The notes beneath the pieces are model-generated. The model was not told where the DNA came from and made no database searches. It worked only from the letters and a program-made list of their open reading frames with translations. Of a DNA stretch of 64,000 nucleotides, positions 38,010-61,180 are shown in pieces. Origin of the DNA: Plantago ovata (Eukaryota; Streptophyta; Magnoliopsida; Lamiales; Plantaginaceae); the NCBI GenBank assembly GCA_028274465.1, contig CM051457.1, positions 10,629,908 through 10,693,907 on the forward strand. Direction: 5' to 3'. The position numbers and the translations under genes were made by a program. Every line of letters begins with the position of its first letter. The stretch's first letter is position 1.

Positions 38010-38384
38010 AATTCAAACAATTCTAACAGACTGATGATATCAGAGAAGAAAGAAGAAAACACATTAGAGTAAGGAAAAAAAAAAAAAAAACTCAGTATTC
38101 TTCAACCAGGTAAAAATTTCTCAATTGACCTCCAGGGGGCAGCAACTGGCTTGAGCCACTGAAAGGTAAAAAGTAGGAGGAGAAGAAACACCAAGCTTCC
38201 GATGAGTTTGCAGTACTGGTCTCCGCCGTCCGGAAGGGATTACGGCAATCGGCCGCGATGAAACAAGCCAGCTTTGTGTTTTTACGGCTAGGGGGTTTTT
38301 TGCTCCGCTGGCGAGATTGTAAATTTCAGGACTTGGCGTTTTTACATTTTTTTGTTTTTTACCTTCTCCCTCCCAACGGGAGTC

Positions 38385-38500
38385 AGTCCCACTTTTATTT
38401 ATTTATTTTTTTAATCGGTTAAAAGGTGACTCGAACTCCCGACCTATTGGTTGTTGGTTGGAGGTGAAGCAGCTTAAGTTATGCTTTGTTACATTACTAA
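38385..38500 (-). repeat. Possible tRNA-derived SINE fragment
   Basis: On the minus strand GGGAGTTCGAGTCACC (about 38440-38425) matches a pol III B box, with sequence downstream ending in TTTA/AAAT repeats. The A box is unclear and no target duplication was found. Confidence 0.35.
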
Positions 38501-38910
38501 AGTAATCATATTCAAGAAGAAAAGAAGAAAGAACTATCGAAGAACTAAAGGTTTATTTCGATCCTTCTAGTTTTCAGTTTCAATTATAGAAAATTATAAA
38601 TTGGTGTCAGTTTTAAATCTTTATGCCTAATTTATTTATTACAATTTATTTAAAACTTATTTACAAATTAGTAATTATACTAATTTTAGTATTTTAAGTG
38701 TTAACGTCTCTCCTAAATCTTTTCTAACTAACCCCATGGTCATCATATACTTTACTCCCCGTCAAACCAGACTATTGTTAACAAGCATCAACTTCCAATC
38801 AGTTTTCTTCAGCCCTTCCTCTATGAAAGCTCTTGCCATCTTGCCATTCACAGGAATTACCAGCATCACTAAGAAAACGGACACTGAAACAAGCACTTAA
38901 GAACACGAAA

Positions 38911-39075
38911 CATGATACAAGCATCTCAAATCAAGTATCACACACAGCGCATATCAGTTCAATATACGTCGAAAACATGATACAAGCATCTCAAATCAAG
39001 TATCACACACGGTGCATCCCACATCAAGTATCACACACGGTGCATCTCACATCAAGTATCACACATGGTGCAAAT
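38911..39075. repeat. Minisatellite, 65-bp and 28-bp units
   Basis: CATGATACAAGCATCTCAAA begins at 38911 and again at 38976 (65-bp period). A 28-bp unit GCATC.CA.ATCAAGTATCA then repeats at 38986, 39014 and 39042, ending in CACACGGT or a close variant. Confidence 0.85.
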
Positions 39076-40657
39076 CAATTACACTGCACATAGACGGACG
39101 CCGCCTTGCATGAGAGATTTTCGGGATTCTTCAAACGAAAGGATGCCTGTGAGCTTAAGGTTGACTGGAAATTATTAGGGCTTTTGCTAAGAATAGTATA
39201 GATATGAACGACAGGTGCTTGTTAAATTAGAAAAGTAATTATAAAACTAATTAATATTTAGTTACTTCGATCATTAGTTACTAACCTCAATCAAGGATAT
39301 TATAGTCAATATATATTTAAACACTAATATGTAATAAATTTTACGTGTATAATTAATTAGTAATAAATTATTAGGAATGGCACTAATTTATAATTAACCC
39401 ATCAATTATCCTCACTCCTGACTAAAATTCAACTCTCTTTTGTTGATATTTTCTTTTTTCCTTTAAAGAGAAAAGAGAAAAGAATATTACAGTATGAAAT
39501 TATAATGTATTTTGATAAAAAAAATATTATGTTTTTTTTCTAATATGATTTGGGCATGTTAGGTAACAATCATTTTAGCATGTGCATTTTAGGTGCGCTT
39601 TGGCTGATTTTCGTAGGCAAGCAACATTGTTTGGTTCAATTTTGTGTAAAAATACTCATTAGTCCGTCAACCATTTATTCTGATTGTTTCTTCCTCATCC
39701 CACTCCCATGTAATTTTTTTATCGATAGTTAAATGAAAATATCATGATAATGAAAGAAAAATTCAGCACATTTCAATTAATTATATTAACTGGACATAAC
39801 CAAGCCATGTGAATATATGTCAAATTAGCAGAACATCACGGTAAAATCATGGTGGATTGTTAAAGATTTACAATTATCTAGCACATATGCAATTGTTTTA
39901 TTTTGTTTCTTGGTTAAAGTATAAATGTCTTATCCTTGGAGGATTCTTAATTCGTCTCTATTGTCTATAAAATCATCGATACCGCCAAATCATTTGTGAG
40001 TTAATGTATCCGATTATAAATGAAACTATGTCAAATATTTGCTTAGTGTATTTGATTTCAGAATGTTACTTGTATGAGTATGTTATTAACTTCGTTATGA
40101 GCTAAACTATTATCTTCCTTTCTCTTTATAACTCCTTTTTACACATCATCCTTTTAATTTTCCTTACTAAACTCTAGAAAAATAATCTCAAACGATATTT
40201 TTATCTCGTTCTCAATTTTTTTTCCTATTCACCTCCTTCACCGATCCTAAAAATGAAAGCCCAAAAGAGAGCCAAACGTTCGTTTATGTTTTAATTATTT
40301 TTATTATTATTTTTTTTTACTAGGTTTTATGTTTTGAGTTTGAACTTTCATCAACCTTTTTTCGTTTAGATTTTAGTCCAGTTCAACCAAACACCGTCTT
40401 AAAGCAAATTGCAATTTGTTCCCAAACTTTCTCGTTCTTCCCCCAATTCTCTCGTTCTTCCCCAATTGGCTGTTCCAGTGTTTCTTACAAGCAATTGCAG
40501 AATCTCTCATCCTCTCCTAAAGAGCCCTTGGATAATTTGTGGCACTTGCAGCCGAGATTCACCCCCGTCCATTCCATTAACCTAGTTGAAAATATTTACA
40601 GAATCAATTCTAGCACTAATCTTCTCAATTCGATCCTACTGTTGGCACCTTTACGCA

Positions 40658-40870
40658 GTAAGTTAACAATCCTGCAAGTCGTCTTCTTCTTTTTATGATT
40701 TCAAGCTGCTTATTCGGTCTTCAGTAATCAGTAATGTCGTTTTTGTTATCGTTTACATGTACACGGCCATGCTACTGTTATGGTTTACTGAAGCTTAGAA
40801 TCTGAATTGAACTACGCTGCATTGGTTTTAGTTAGGTTAGTCATAATTTGAGTATCATTTACTTTTGCAG
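40658..40870 (+). other. 5'-UTR intron of the DEAH helicase gene
   Basis: Donor ACGCA|GTAAGT at 40657/40658 and acceptor TTTTGCAG at 40870, nine bases before the ATG. The leader upstream contains a duplicated word TTCTCGTTCTTCCCC (about 40430-40465). Confidence 0.7.
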
Positions 40871-40879
40871 TAGTTAAAG

Positions 40880-52561
<11,682 letters not shown>

Positions 52562-53191
52562 TCCATGCTAAAGCTGATCTTTTGATGGAGGTGAATTGTC
52601 AGTTTAAGAGAGAACGAGCAAGTGAGCTATATTTAGGAATATGTTGGCTGGCGAAATGTAAATATAATTTTGTAGAACATTGAGTAACACATCACCTGTT
52701 GTTTTTGGTATAAAAGAATAGAATGTCAGTCACAATCAGGTGTTACGCCTGTCCATGTATTTCACTTCGAGGGTTTGACAGATTAGCGGAGAATAGCCCT
52801 TGCATACTTACATGGATTAATTTTGATGTCACACACGATTTCGATGGTAATTGTATTCTCAGCAATGGTTTTACCACCCTGAACTATATATTGTAAAGTA
52901 TGGATGTGAAATTAGAACATGAAGTGCGAACCAAATAGTTACATTTATAGTGGAAGCCACAAGTTCTCTAGTAGGATTACTTCTAGCCAAATTAATGAAT
53001 TATTAGAAAAAATTGTTCTCTAGTAGGAACGCTTCTAGCCAAAGTATTGGAAAAAACTAGATTTTCCCGTAATGTAAGACAGTATATAGGAAGATTTTGT
53101 TTTTCAATGGTCAGGAACTCCGGAGTAGAGGGTACAATTCAACCAGATCTTACGGGGAGAACAAAGAATTGGGGATTGGATGCGGGCGAAA

Positions 53192-53309
53192 TTCCCGCCT
53201 GTTTTAAGACATAATATAAGAGATTTAGTACGTGAAAAATGAATATTATTTTCCCGCCTGTTTTAAGACATAATATAAGAGATTTAGTACGTGAAAAATG
53301 AATATTATT
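53192..53309. repeat. Perfect 59-bp tandem duplication
   Basis: Copies 53192-53250 and 53251-53309 are identical by eye. Each starts TTCCCGCCTGTTTTAAGACA and ends ATGAATATTATT. Identity suggests a recent event or an assembly artefact. Confidence 0.9.
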
Positions 53310-53538
53310 TTGAAGGATTTAATACATGACCGGATTGTTTTAGTATATGGAGGTCGTAATATGTAACCTTTCTTTTTAATGCAAATCATATTACGGTTGT
53401 TAAGTAAATATTTTTTGCCTCTTCACGAATGTTTTAAACTTCTATGTGGCTATTTTAGCATATATGCTTGCCTGTTGTTCAGTGAACTCCTGTAGGTGAA
53501 GTGGTGAACTCATATTACCGTTGTAACAATAAAATTGT

Positions 53539-53771
53539 TTCCTCCATTTCATTACAAACTTCATCTTTGGTCAAAGTTAATCATGTTTGACTTGTATATT
53601 ACACCTAAATTATATTTATAAAGAAAATTTAAAAAAATTTAAAATACTACGAACTTATGAACTTTAATTATATAACTTCAAAAAAGAATTGCATCGTACA
53701 ATTTAGTAGTAATGTGAGGTCAAACATGAAGACTGTTGATCGAAGATGAAGTTATTAATGAAATGGATGAA
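53539..53771. mobile_element. Stowaway-like MITE, degenerate ends
   Basis: The left end TTCCTCCATTTCATTACAAA and the complement of the right end TTCATCCATTTCATTAATAA continue as matching inverted repeats through ACTTCATCTT. The right flank is TA; the left flank is not clearly TA. About 230 bp, AT-rich, no coding capacity. Confidence 0.7.
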
Positions 53772-54130
53772 GTATTACTCTAGTAAACTCCTCTATAACT
53801 TAACACTGTTCGTATAATTTGAAAATTTTAATAAAAAATTTAAAGTTTATGTGAAATTTGAAATAAAAATAAACGTTTAAGTGGATTTTTACCTACATGA
53901 TAAAAGTTTTCTTTTTATGAATTACAAGTACTGAAGTACTAATTGCTAAAATTGAAATTAGGCCACAACGAGTCTGTCTTTTATCGGTTCCTTGTGTGTG
54001 TGGCTGAGTGTGGGTTTTGGGTTTTATTTAGCTCAACAACTCTCCTCCCTCAAATCGCAGCAAAACCAATTCTTGCAAATTTATCAGTAATCTTTCACAC
54101 CATACTTGACCGACGAACTCACCCCCAAAG

Positions 54131-54436
54131 GTAATGAATGCACTCAATCATTCTTTCATTTTTATATATTTTATTTATTTTTCACTTTAATTAGTATTTG
54201 CCAGAGACTGTTTATTAATTCAGTTACACTGGTAAACGATAGAATGGGGTGGTGATGAACCAGAATGTTTATTTGCTTGTCTTGTGATTGATTACCTAAG
54301 CAATTCAAACTTTTGATGTATTTTTGGGTGAAAATTAGAAACTTTAATCCGTTTATCTGTTTTATGTATTGTAGTGCTCGTATGTTACTGCCAATGGAAG
54401 GAATTTATTGCTTATGTTTCTCTTGCTCTTGTTTAG
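54131..54436 (+). other. 5'-UTR intron of the MRL7-like gene
   Basis: Donor CAAAG|GTAATG at 54130/54131 and acceptor TTGTTTAG at 54436, seven bases before the ATG at 54444. Confidence 0.6.
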
Positions 54437-54443
54437 ATAGACT

Positions 54444-56307
54444 ATGGAGTTTCTTCTTCAGCAGACTCTGACTAGTAGACAGTTTCTCTTCACCCCGGTC
54501 GAAAATGTTGCATCTCCCCCCTGTTTCGTACCCTTTTTGTCGAAAACTAATGGTAGTAGTTGTAGTAGGAGCAAGCTTAGTAACCGGGTTAGGTTGTCCG
54601 TGAACGAGCCTTTTGGATTATCTCACGAATTATCAACAAATAGAAAGGTATAATATTTGTTTCCTCTCTATAAAGACTTGTTTATCTATGGCCTTTTAAG
54701 CGTTTTTTACTTGTGGAATGTGGATTAGGTTAATGGTAGGAGAGGAGCTAGAGTAAACGTTTCAAAGATTGAAGAATTGCTTAGACTTGGCAAAGGGAGA
54801 GATGATGATGATGATGACGATGAAGATTCGAGTTCAGGCGAGTTGGAGTATAAAAATGAGGATTCTGATCTTATGGACGAAGATGAGAGAAAGGAGTGGA
54901 GGCAAAAGATCAGACAGGTTATTGGTGGCATGCCTGATGTTGAAGAGGAAGTGGACCTTGTCGAAAAGAGAAAAAAGATGCAACAGCTTTTGGCAAAATA
55001 CCCCCTTGTTGTTGAGGAGGAAGACCCGAATTGGCCCGAGGATGATGAAGGCTGGGGTTTCAACCTAGGCCAGTTCTTTAACAAGATTAAGATAAAGAAT
55101 GTTAAAAAGGATAATGATGATGATGACGATTATGATAGTGATAAGGAAATAGTGTGGCAGGACGATGATTATATTCGGCCAATCAAGGACATCACTACTG
55201 CAGAATGGGAAGAGGCTATTTTCAAAGACTTCAGCCCTCTAGTTGTCCTTGTGCATAACCGCTATAAAAGGTTAAATGTCGATGCTCTTGTCTCAATAAA
55301 CTTTTTTTTTCTCTATCAACATTTGCTTCTCTTGTCTGAGTCAGTTTGTTGTGCCTTCATATATGATTTTCTTCTTGGTGAAATAGTTGCAGTTTTGTTG
55401 GTATTGTGTCCTTTTCATTCTTATCACATTTAATTACTTCGGGTTCTCATGAGATACTCCTTATCATGTACGTTCACGATTGTGCACAATTAGGATCTCA
55501 TATGCAGAGGGATCCTAGCATATAGGTCAACCACGATGGCATCAAATATTCCAATATTTATACGTATTGCAGTCAGCTAGTATATCATTTCATTATCTAC
55601 CGAATATCAAACACTTGGTAAAAGGATACATCTGTGCATATCGTTCACGGCATTATAACAGTTCCTTTCTGGACATACATACAATAATCTGAGAAAATCA
55701 TGTCTCAAATATAGTATTGTGGCTTTTTTGCCTAGTAGAATTATCAATATGCGAATAGGGGAGAAGCAAGTTCGTTTTGCGTTTTTTTTGTTTTTTTTCC
55801 CCTTCTGTAATGTTAAAGCTATTCAACAAACTGCAGACCTAAAGAAAATGAAAGCACTCGCAAGGAATTAGAAAAAGCTGTGCACATCATCTGGAATTGC
55901 AGGCTACCATCTCCACGAGTAAGTAAAGCTTTCTCTTTGTCGGAACTTACAACACCATTTTGGACACTCTACTAACAAGATATGCAAACAGTGTGTTGCA
56001 ATTGATGCAGTAGTTGAGCTTGATCTGGTTTCTGCCCTACAAGTGTCTGTCTTCCCCGAGCTCATTTTTACTAAATCAGGAAAAATTTTATATCGTGAGA
56101 AAGGTACTTGTATACATATAAATAAAGATTCTAGAATAATCACGGGTACTTGTTTGTGTCCTATCTACATTATAAATTCATTTGTGTTCAGGTCCTCGGA
56201 CAGCTGATGAGTTGTCAAAGATGATGGCGTACTTTTATTATGGAGCAACAAAGCCACCATGTCTGAATGGTTATGTGAACGTGGAAGAAGCAATTCCCAC
56301 TGTTTAA
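54444..56307 (+). CDS. Chloroplast thioredoxin-fold protein, MRL7/MRL7-like (SVR4/ECB1 family)
   Basis: A plant-specific chloroplast protein needed for plastid-encoded polymerase activity and chloroplast development in characterised relatives. Coding exons: 54444-54647, 54729-55270, 55837-55918, 55992-56103, 56192-56307 (TAA); 1056 nt, 351 aa, close to the MRL7-like length. The first ~60 residues are rich in Ser, Thr, Arg and hydrophobics with no acidic cluster, as in a transit peptide. An acidic region with two poly-Asp runs follows, then the family block DPNWPEDDEGWGFNLGQFF. The C-terminal thioredoxin-like fold (about 190-340) includes ITTAEWEEAIFKDFSPLVVL, VFPELIFTKSGKILYREKG and RTADELSKMMAYFYYGATKP. 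No CxxC motif stands where a thioredoxin active site would be expected (after LVVLVHNRYKRP). I cannot separate MRL7 from MRL7-like with certainty; length favours the latter. Confidence 0.9.
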
Positions 56308-57172
56308 ATCTTTTAGCATTAGTACGAGGTCCAGAGATATGCTGATAAATTCCTACGTACAAAATTTCCATGGCTTGGATGGTAGTTGGAACTACTTGTG
56401 ATGACCAACAGATCACTGAAATGCTTGCAGTCTTTCATGTGCTAGCGATATGATTCAAGTGGCCTTGGATGTCAACATTTTGTGTGTTTTGCACTGATAA
56501 ACATGGAGAGGTCCTGGAGAAGCTTTATCCGTTGACTAGGTTTGAGAGTATGTTGTGTTATAGACCCTGTAGTTCGCAACTAGCCACATGTTATGTTTGT
56601 AATATGATGCATTATGAAGAGCTGTGCTAGTCTCGTAACAACTGTTTTGTCATTGTAACTTGTAAGTTTCAAGTTGGTGTATAGTCTATGTATTGATTCG
56701 GGTGTGTCTTTTCTTCTCTCCAGCTTGTTTACGTCCTGTGAATTAAGGTTGATCCTTTATCTGCCTTAAAGATTCATGTATGGGCTACAAAATCACCTTT
56801 GTAGAATGTAGAGTAATTGAGAAAACAGAATTGAAAGATATAGTTCCATGCACTGATAGTGTGAATGGAAAATTAACACCAGTAATGATCTAGTCAGCAA
56901 GTTACAGGTTCTCCTAGTATTACAACATTATGTAATCGAAAAAAAGAAAGCGAGAACAGAATCCAAAGAAATAGTTCCATGCACTGGTATTACACTCCTA
57001 GTATTAGTCTAAACTTGGCCTTTAAACAGAGCTCAAGAGTTTTAGCCATACATCAAATCATGCTCCAGCTGATCCATCCTCTAGAATTCCAGAATTCCAG
57101 GAGTTCAACAGCTCTTTTCTGATTACCACAGCATTTCATTGTCACTCCTCAGGGATGAGTAATGAGTTCGTA
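56308..57172. other. MRL7-like 3' flank and spacer
   Basis: Mostly 3' UTR of the MRL7-like gene. The words ATAGTTCCATGCACTG and CTCCTAGTATTA each occur twice (about 56840-57005), a diverged direct duplication. No gene seen. Confidence 0.5.
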
Positions 57173-57773
57173 TCACATTCTGGCTCCTGATCTGAAATAA
57201 CAGAATGATAATAAGACACCACAATGTAATCATAAATTTCACCGACTGTGTTATTCTATAAAGGTGAGCCTGTGAGAGGAAGTGGAAACACAATCGGAAA
57301 ACATAGGTCTGGTAGTCGGGTTCTGTTCATCCTTAAAAGCAAACATGGAAAATAACTGGGGACTTGGAAATGTGGATTAATCAACAAATAATCATCACTG
57401 TACGGTAGAATTAAGTAGCAAGCATTAGCATAGTGAACTGAAATGAACACCACTAAAAATTGTCTACCAGAACGATTTATTTGAGCATACAGCTACAAAA
57501 CTACAATCATACAATGAGCATCACAATTCCAGAAAACTCAAGGTAAATCCAGCCCGTAACTGATTATGCTTATAAGCTAAGAAAAAAGTGAAAAATAACA
57601 CAAGACAATGTACCACAAAGTCAAGCATGCATATTCATGTCCAAGTGTACATACTATGCAGAGAAGAGTCTACAGAAACCAAAGGGTGCATTATATCGTT
57701 TGCTTAAATGGTTGTAACAAATAAATCTCATAGTGAATTTGCGTTCAATCTAGAAAACATAATCTTAGAAAAC

Positions 57774-59492
57774 TTACGTCTGGTTGTGAGTACTAAACTT
57801 GATGTAGTTGTTGTTTGACAAGCAACCGGTCCAATCTGAATCTCCAGAAGCGAATAAGCTGCTCCCATTGGTGCATATAGACTCTGCACACGTATTATTA
57901 GTCAAATGAGGAGACACCTTCCCTTTCTGTTTCTCAGAAATTATGGGTTCATAATCAAGAATCTCAGGGGATAGGTCATCATCATCTATATCGAGATTCT
58001 TTTCAACAATGGCACCACATTTAGCATCAATCTCTTCGTCATCAGACAAGCACCGGCAGCAATCAAATTCGTCCCTTTCAATCTCCAAGCTATCTCGCCA
58101 TGATATCCTCATTTCAGACAATCCCAAATTCCCTAATGAAGCATCTGAAACCCAAGAAGAAACGCAATCCCTGTTCTTTTGAACCTTGGCAAGCTCAACA
58201 GAATCTGAAGGTAAATCCGTATCTCCAAAATCAGGTGCACCCCACATTGATGTTAGCGAGTTTAGATCAGACTCAATGATATCTGTCTTGTTTATCTCCA
58301 CCTCCAACCCTCCCAAAAACCTATCTGAACTCAAATCCGAGTTTGGTGTTTCAATCATGTTGCCACTACTCAATGAACCAGTAGATAATTCAAAACTATC
58401 GGGAGTAGCCAAGAATTGCTCATCCACACCGTGATTGACCTCCAAATCTTGACAATAATCAAGTATATTAACCGTCTCATCCATCTTACTAGCTGCACTA
58501 CCTATGCCACTATAGTTAACAAGATCACACACTAAATCAGATGACAACATCAACTTGCGACCTAAATCACTACTCTCTTTGCTCTTTTCATCGTGCGGTG
58601 ATAGATGCCATCGCACCGATGCCCCAGCAGGCATTGGAATCGAAATCTCATGACCTAAATCACGATCACCATCAATGCTCCTATAATCAAGTGCCATATT
58701 CGGCTTTTCAAAACCTCCTTTAAGACTCCCTCTACGCCTACACTTCCTTCTATCAGCAACCCCAGACAAAAGGTGGCCAGCACCATAACAAACAGGGGTT
58801 GCTCCTGACTTTGAAGCCAGAATCTTAGAATGTGAGCCGAATTGAATTTCAGGTGAAACCGAGGCCTCAACCGGTGGAGTACGTACTTTATCAACCTCTT
58901 CGCCAACACTTGGATTTACATCATCATCATGAACAGAAGCAGCAGCGACTTTCCCCACAGGGGTACATTTCTCAGAAGAAAGCAAATTAGCATTTCCAGG
59001 CACTAATTTAACTAGTGAGGGAATCAATGGCTTCTTACCTAAATTAGACATTCGAGATCCTTTTTTCTTCTGCAACCTAGGGTTTCCAGTTTGGCAACCA
59101 TAGTCGTTATTCTTCGATTGAGAACGCGACGAAAGGGACTTGGATTTGGGCGCAATCAGATCGTTATTCTTCGATTCAGAACGGGGCTTGGATTTGAGCG
59201 CCGTGAGCTCGGTACTCTTCGATTTGGAGATGGATTTTGGGTTTGAATCAAACCGGATTTTGGAGGAAGAGGTAACAGTACAAGGAAGGGGGTGGTTTAG
59301 CGAGGTTTTGGTGGTGGTACGGTGAATTAGAGGTCGATTGAGATCCTGAAGAGGACTTCTGGTTTTAGTGTTAGTGAGGTTTGGCAGCAGCTTGTGCTTG
59401 TTGATTCTCTCCATAGCATTAGTGCAGGTACAGAACTGAAGCAGTGGAGAAGAAGATAACAGATTAACAGGGGAGGGTTTGGTTTTGCTCAA
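57774..59492 (-). CDS. Unrecognised Ser/Lys-rich plant protein
   Basis: One long open exon of 572 codons, which I do not recognise. The strongest start may be the second Met (codon 27, 59414, MERINKHKLLPNL) rather than the first at 59492; a plant leader could cover the first. The N-terminal third is strongly basic with SKSKS / LKSKPRSESKNND / APKSKSLSSRSQSKNND repeats, typical of disorder. The middle includes HEISIPMPAGASVRWHLSPH, the most conserved-looking segment, and the C-terminal half is acidic and Ser-rich (DDDDLSPEILDYEP). No transmembrane segment or known catalytic motif is visible, and a nuclear or cytosolic, largely disordered protein is plausible. The stop overlaps a good donor (AC|GTAAGT at 57778/57777), and an acceptor TTATTTCAG precedes 57191. 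A spliced form would end TSGARM at 57173. Confidence 0.75.
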   Translation of the reverse strand: MSKTKPSPVNLLSSSPLLQFCTCTNAMERINKHKLLPNLTNTKTRSPLQDLNRPLIHRTTTKTSLNHPLPCTVTSSSKIRFDSNPKSISKSKSTELTALKSKPRSESKNNDLIAPKSKSLSSRSQSKNNDYGCQTGNPRLQKKKGSRMSNLGKKPLIPSLVKLVPGNANLLSSEKCTPVGKVAAASVHDDDVNPSVGEEVDKVRTPPVEASVSPEIQFGSHSKILASKSGATPVCYGAGHLLSGVADRRKCRRRGSLKGGFEKPNMALDYRSIDGDRDLGHEISIPMPAGASVRWHLSPHDEKSKESSDLGRKLMLSSDLVCDLVNYSGIGSAASKMDETVNILDYCQDLEVNHGVDEQFLATPDSFELSTGSLSSGNMIETPNSDLSSDRFLGGLEVEINKTDIIESDLNSLTSMWGAPDFGDTDLPSDSVELAKVQKNRDCVSSWVSDASLGNLGLSEMRISWRDSLEIERDEFDCCRCLSDDEEIDAKCGAIVEKNLDIDDDDLSPEILDYEPIISEKQKGKVSPHLTNNTCAESICTNGSSLFASGDSDWTGCLSNNNYIKFSTHNQT

Positions 59493-61180
59493 ACTTTTTG
59501 AAGTGATACAACTGTGTCATGTCATGTGTAGCTGACCGTTGGGGATTCTCATTTTTCAAACCAGCAGACACTCAGGTAGTCAGGACAACTTTGTTTTTCA
59601 TTTTACTTTAGGCTGGGTGGGCCCTTTTCCAATTTTTTATTTATTTATTTATTTTATTTTGGAAAGGGGACTAACTTAACTTATGTCCCGTTGGACATCG
59701 AACCTAAACTTCTATTTCAATCACTCCAACTCTTTTTCACAGCACCACCTTATAAGTTATAAGTTATCAGTTATAACTTCATCCACTATTTTTTCTTATT
59801 TATTTATTTATTTATCATTATTTGTTTAGGAAAATTTTAATATGAATGTGATCTATGAATTTATATACTTTTGACTTAAAATTACACTCATCATATTTTT
59901 CAGGTGATATTGATAATTTTGATTCACATAGTCCACAAATTACTCTTATACCTTGAATAATTTCCCTTTTTGAAAGTTTTTTTAGTAGTGTTTAGAACTG
60001 GATTTTGAATATGTTTAAAATTTACTCTTCAAAATTAAAAATCCACCTTCAAAATCCAGTTGCAAACTCAAGGTTGGATTTACATCACTGCTAATTGATT
60101 GTACAACTTTCATTTCCAAAAAACAAAAAATTATTTTTAGTAGCTTAAAATACAAGAAAGTAGTAAATAAATTTGATCATAAATTTTCGAACTTGTAATT
60201 AGTGGTATAGTTCAATTATTTTAATATTAACTTGAAATCAAACGTGAGTATCAAATTTTATTTAAATCGAGGCAAAGGGATTGAAATAGAGGATAAAATG
60301 AATTCATTGACACGTCATAGAGGTATCACACTATCACCAAAAAGCTCAATACTCAATTGATGTCAAACAATAGGGAAAATAATGTGTTACTAAAAACCAG
60401 GAACAATTTTAAAAACCGAACAATGTCTGAAATAGCGATTTTTGAATCAACCTATTGCAAGTTTGCAACATACTCCGCCGTTTCAGAAAACTTTGGCCAC
60501 TACGATTAAGGGTCTATTCTTTTCATTTGAAAATTGATTAAGTTCAATTCAGATTTGACTAATAGTATTTTGTACTACAAATAAAATCAGTTCAATTCAG
60601 ACGAAGATAACAGAGGCCATGACAGTTTTAAAAATAGCAAATGGTATCCTAAAAGAACTAACTTCAAAACAAAAAGATGAATGCATTAAAAGTTGCCGAA
60701 AACTTCATAAACGAAACTCATCAAGTTATATATCCGTTCATGAAAAGATTCCAAATAAATAGACTATTAGACCCAGAGAGAGACTGAACGAGTTTTTACT
60801 AGTAATAGAACGCTTTTACGTTTTCCTCTCTTTTCCATTTTCTTTTCTTTTTCTTTAATATGTAAATATATTTATATCTTCTCTACTGTAATAAAATTAA
60901 AATCCCCAAGACCGGTAGAGGGTTCGGTTATCTACAGGGAGCGAACACCTTAATGTCAAAACAACAACCTCCGTCCTGTCAGGACTTCGTTGAGAGTTAC
61001 CAGTGAATCGGCGAACAGAAGAAACGGAGGCATATTTCCACTAACATTACCAAATCAACTCTATACCAGCTGCTGCACCATTACCAATACTCCAATTTCA
61101 AGCACAACTGACACTGCCTGTCCGTCCTCAACTAACTTGGACTCCAATGCAAACAAAGACCGCTTCAATTTAGAACCAAC
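59493..61180. other. Spacer between two minus-strand genes
   Basis: Upstream region of the unrecognised gene and 3' flank of the LARP6 gene. TTATT(T) repeats lie at about 59637-59657, a TTATAAGTTA-type repeat at 59750-59780, and a B-box-like GGTTCGATGTCC on the minus strand at about 59705. The rest is AT-rich. The 153-codon plus-strand frame at 60990-61451 is the antisense of LARP6 coding and 3' sequence. Confidence 0.5.

Larger units (their letters stand above)
38010..40400. other. Divergent spacer between INT7 and the DEAH helicase
   Basis: The INT7 5' flank includes a moderately GC-rich patch (about 38200-38340). A possible SINE fragment lies at about 38385-38500 and a minisatellite at 38911-39068; the remainder is AT-rich. 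The 86-codon frame at 38833-39093 is a by-product of the repeats. No gene supported. Confidence 0.55.
52562..53960. other. Helicase 3' flank and spacer
   Basis: Helicase 3' UTR, then an imperfect duplication (GTTCTCTAGTAGGA at about 52963 and about 53014), a perfect 59-bp tandem duplication (53192-53309), a Stowaway-like MITE (53539-53771), and at about 53800-53915 AT-rich sequence resembling the inner part of the Mutator-like element at 11650-12780. No gene seen. Confidence 0.5.

Noticed and set aside
38986..39068. Regular repeats considered as a CRISPR array
   Set aside because: Direct tandem units without unique spacers in a plant nuclear context; a minisatellite.
38833..39093. 86-codon frame with repeated TSSITH/QIKYHT words
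   Set aside because: Produced by the minisatellite; repeat periods of 28 and 65 bp change frame and show no coding constraint.
54725..55084. 119-codon Ser-rich minus-strand frame
   Set aside because: Antisense of the acidic region of the MRL7-like exon 2; poly-Ser is the reverse reading of the GAT/GAA repeats.
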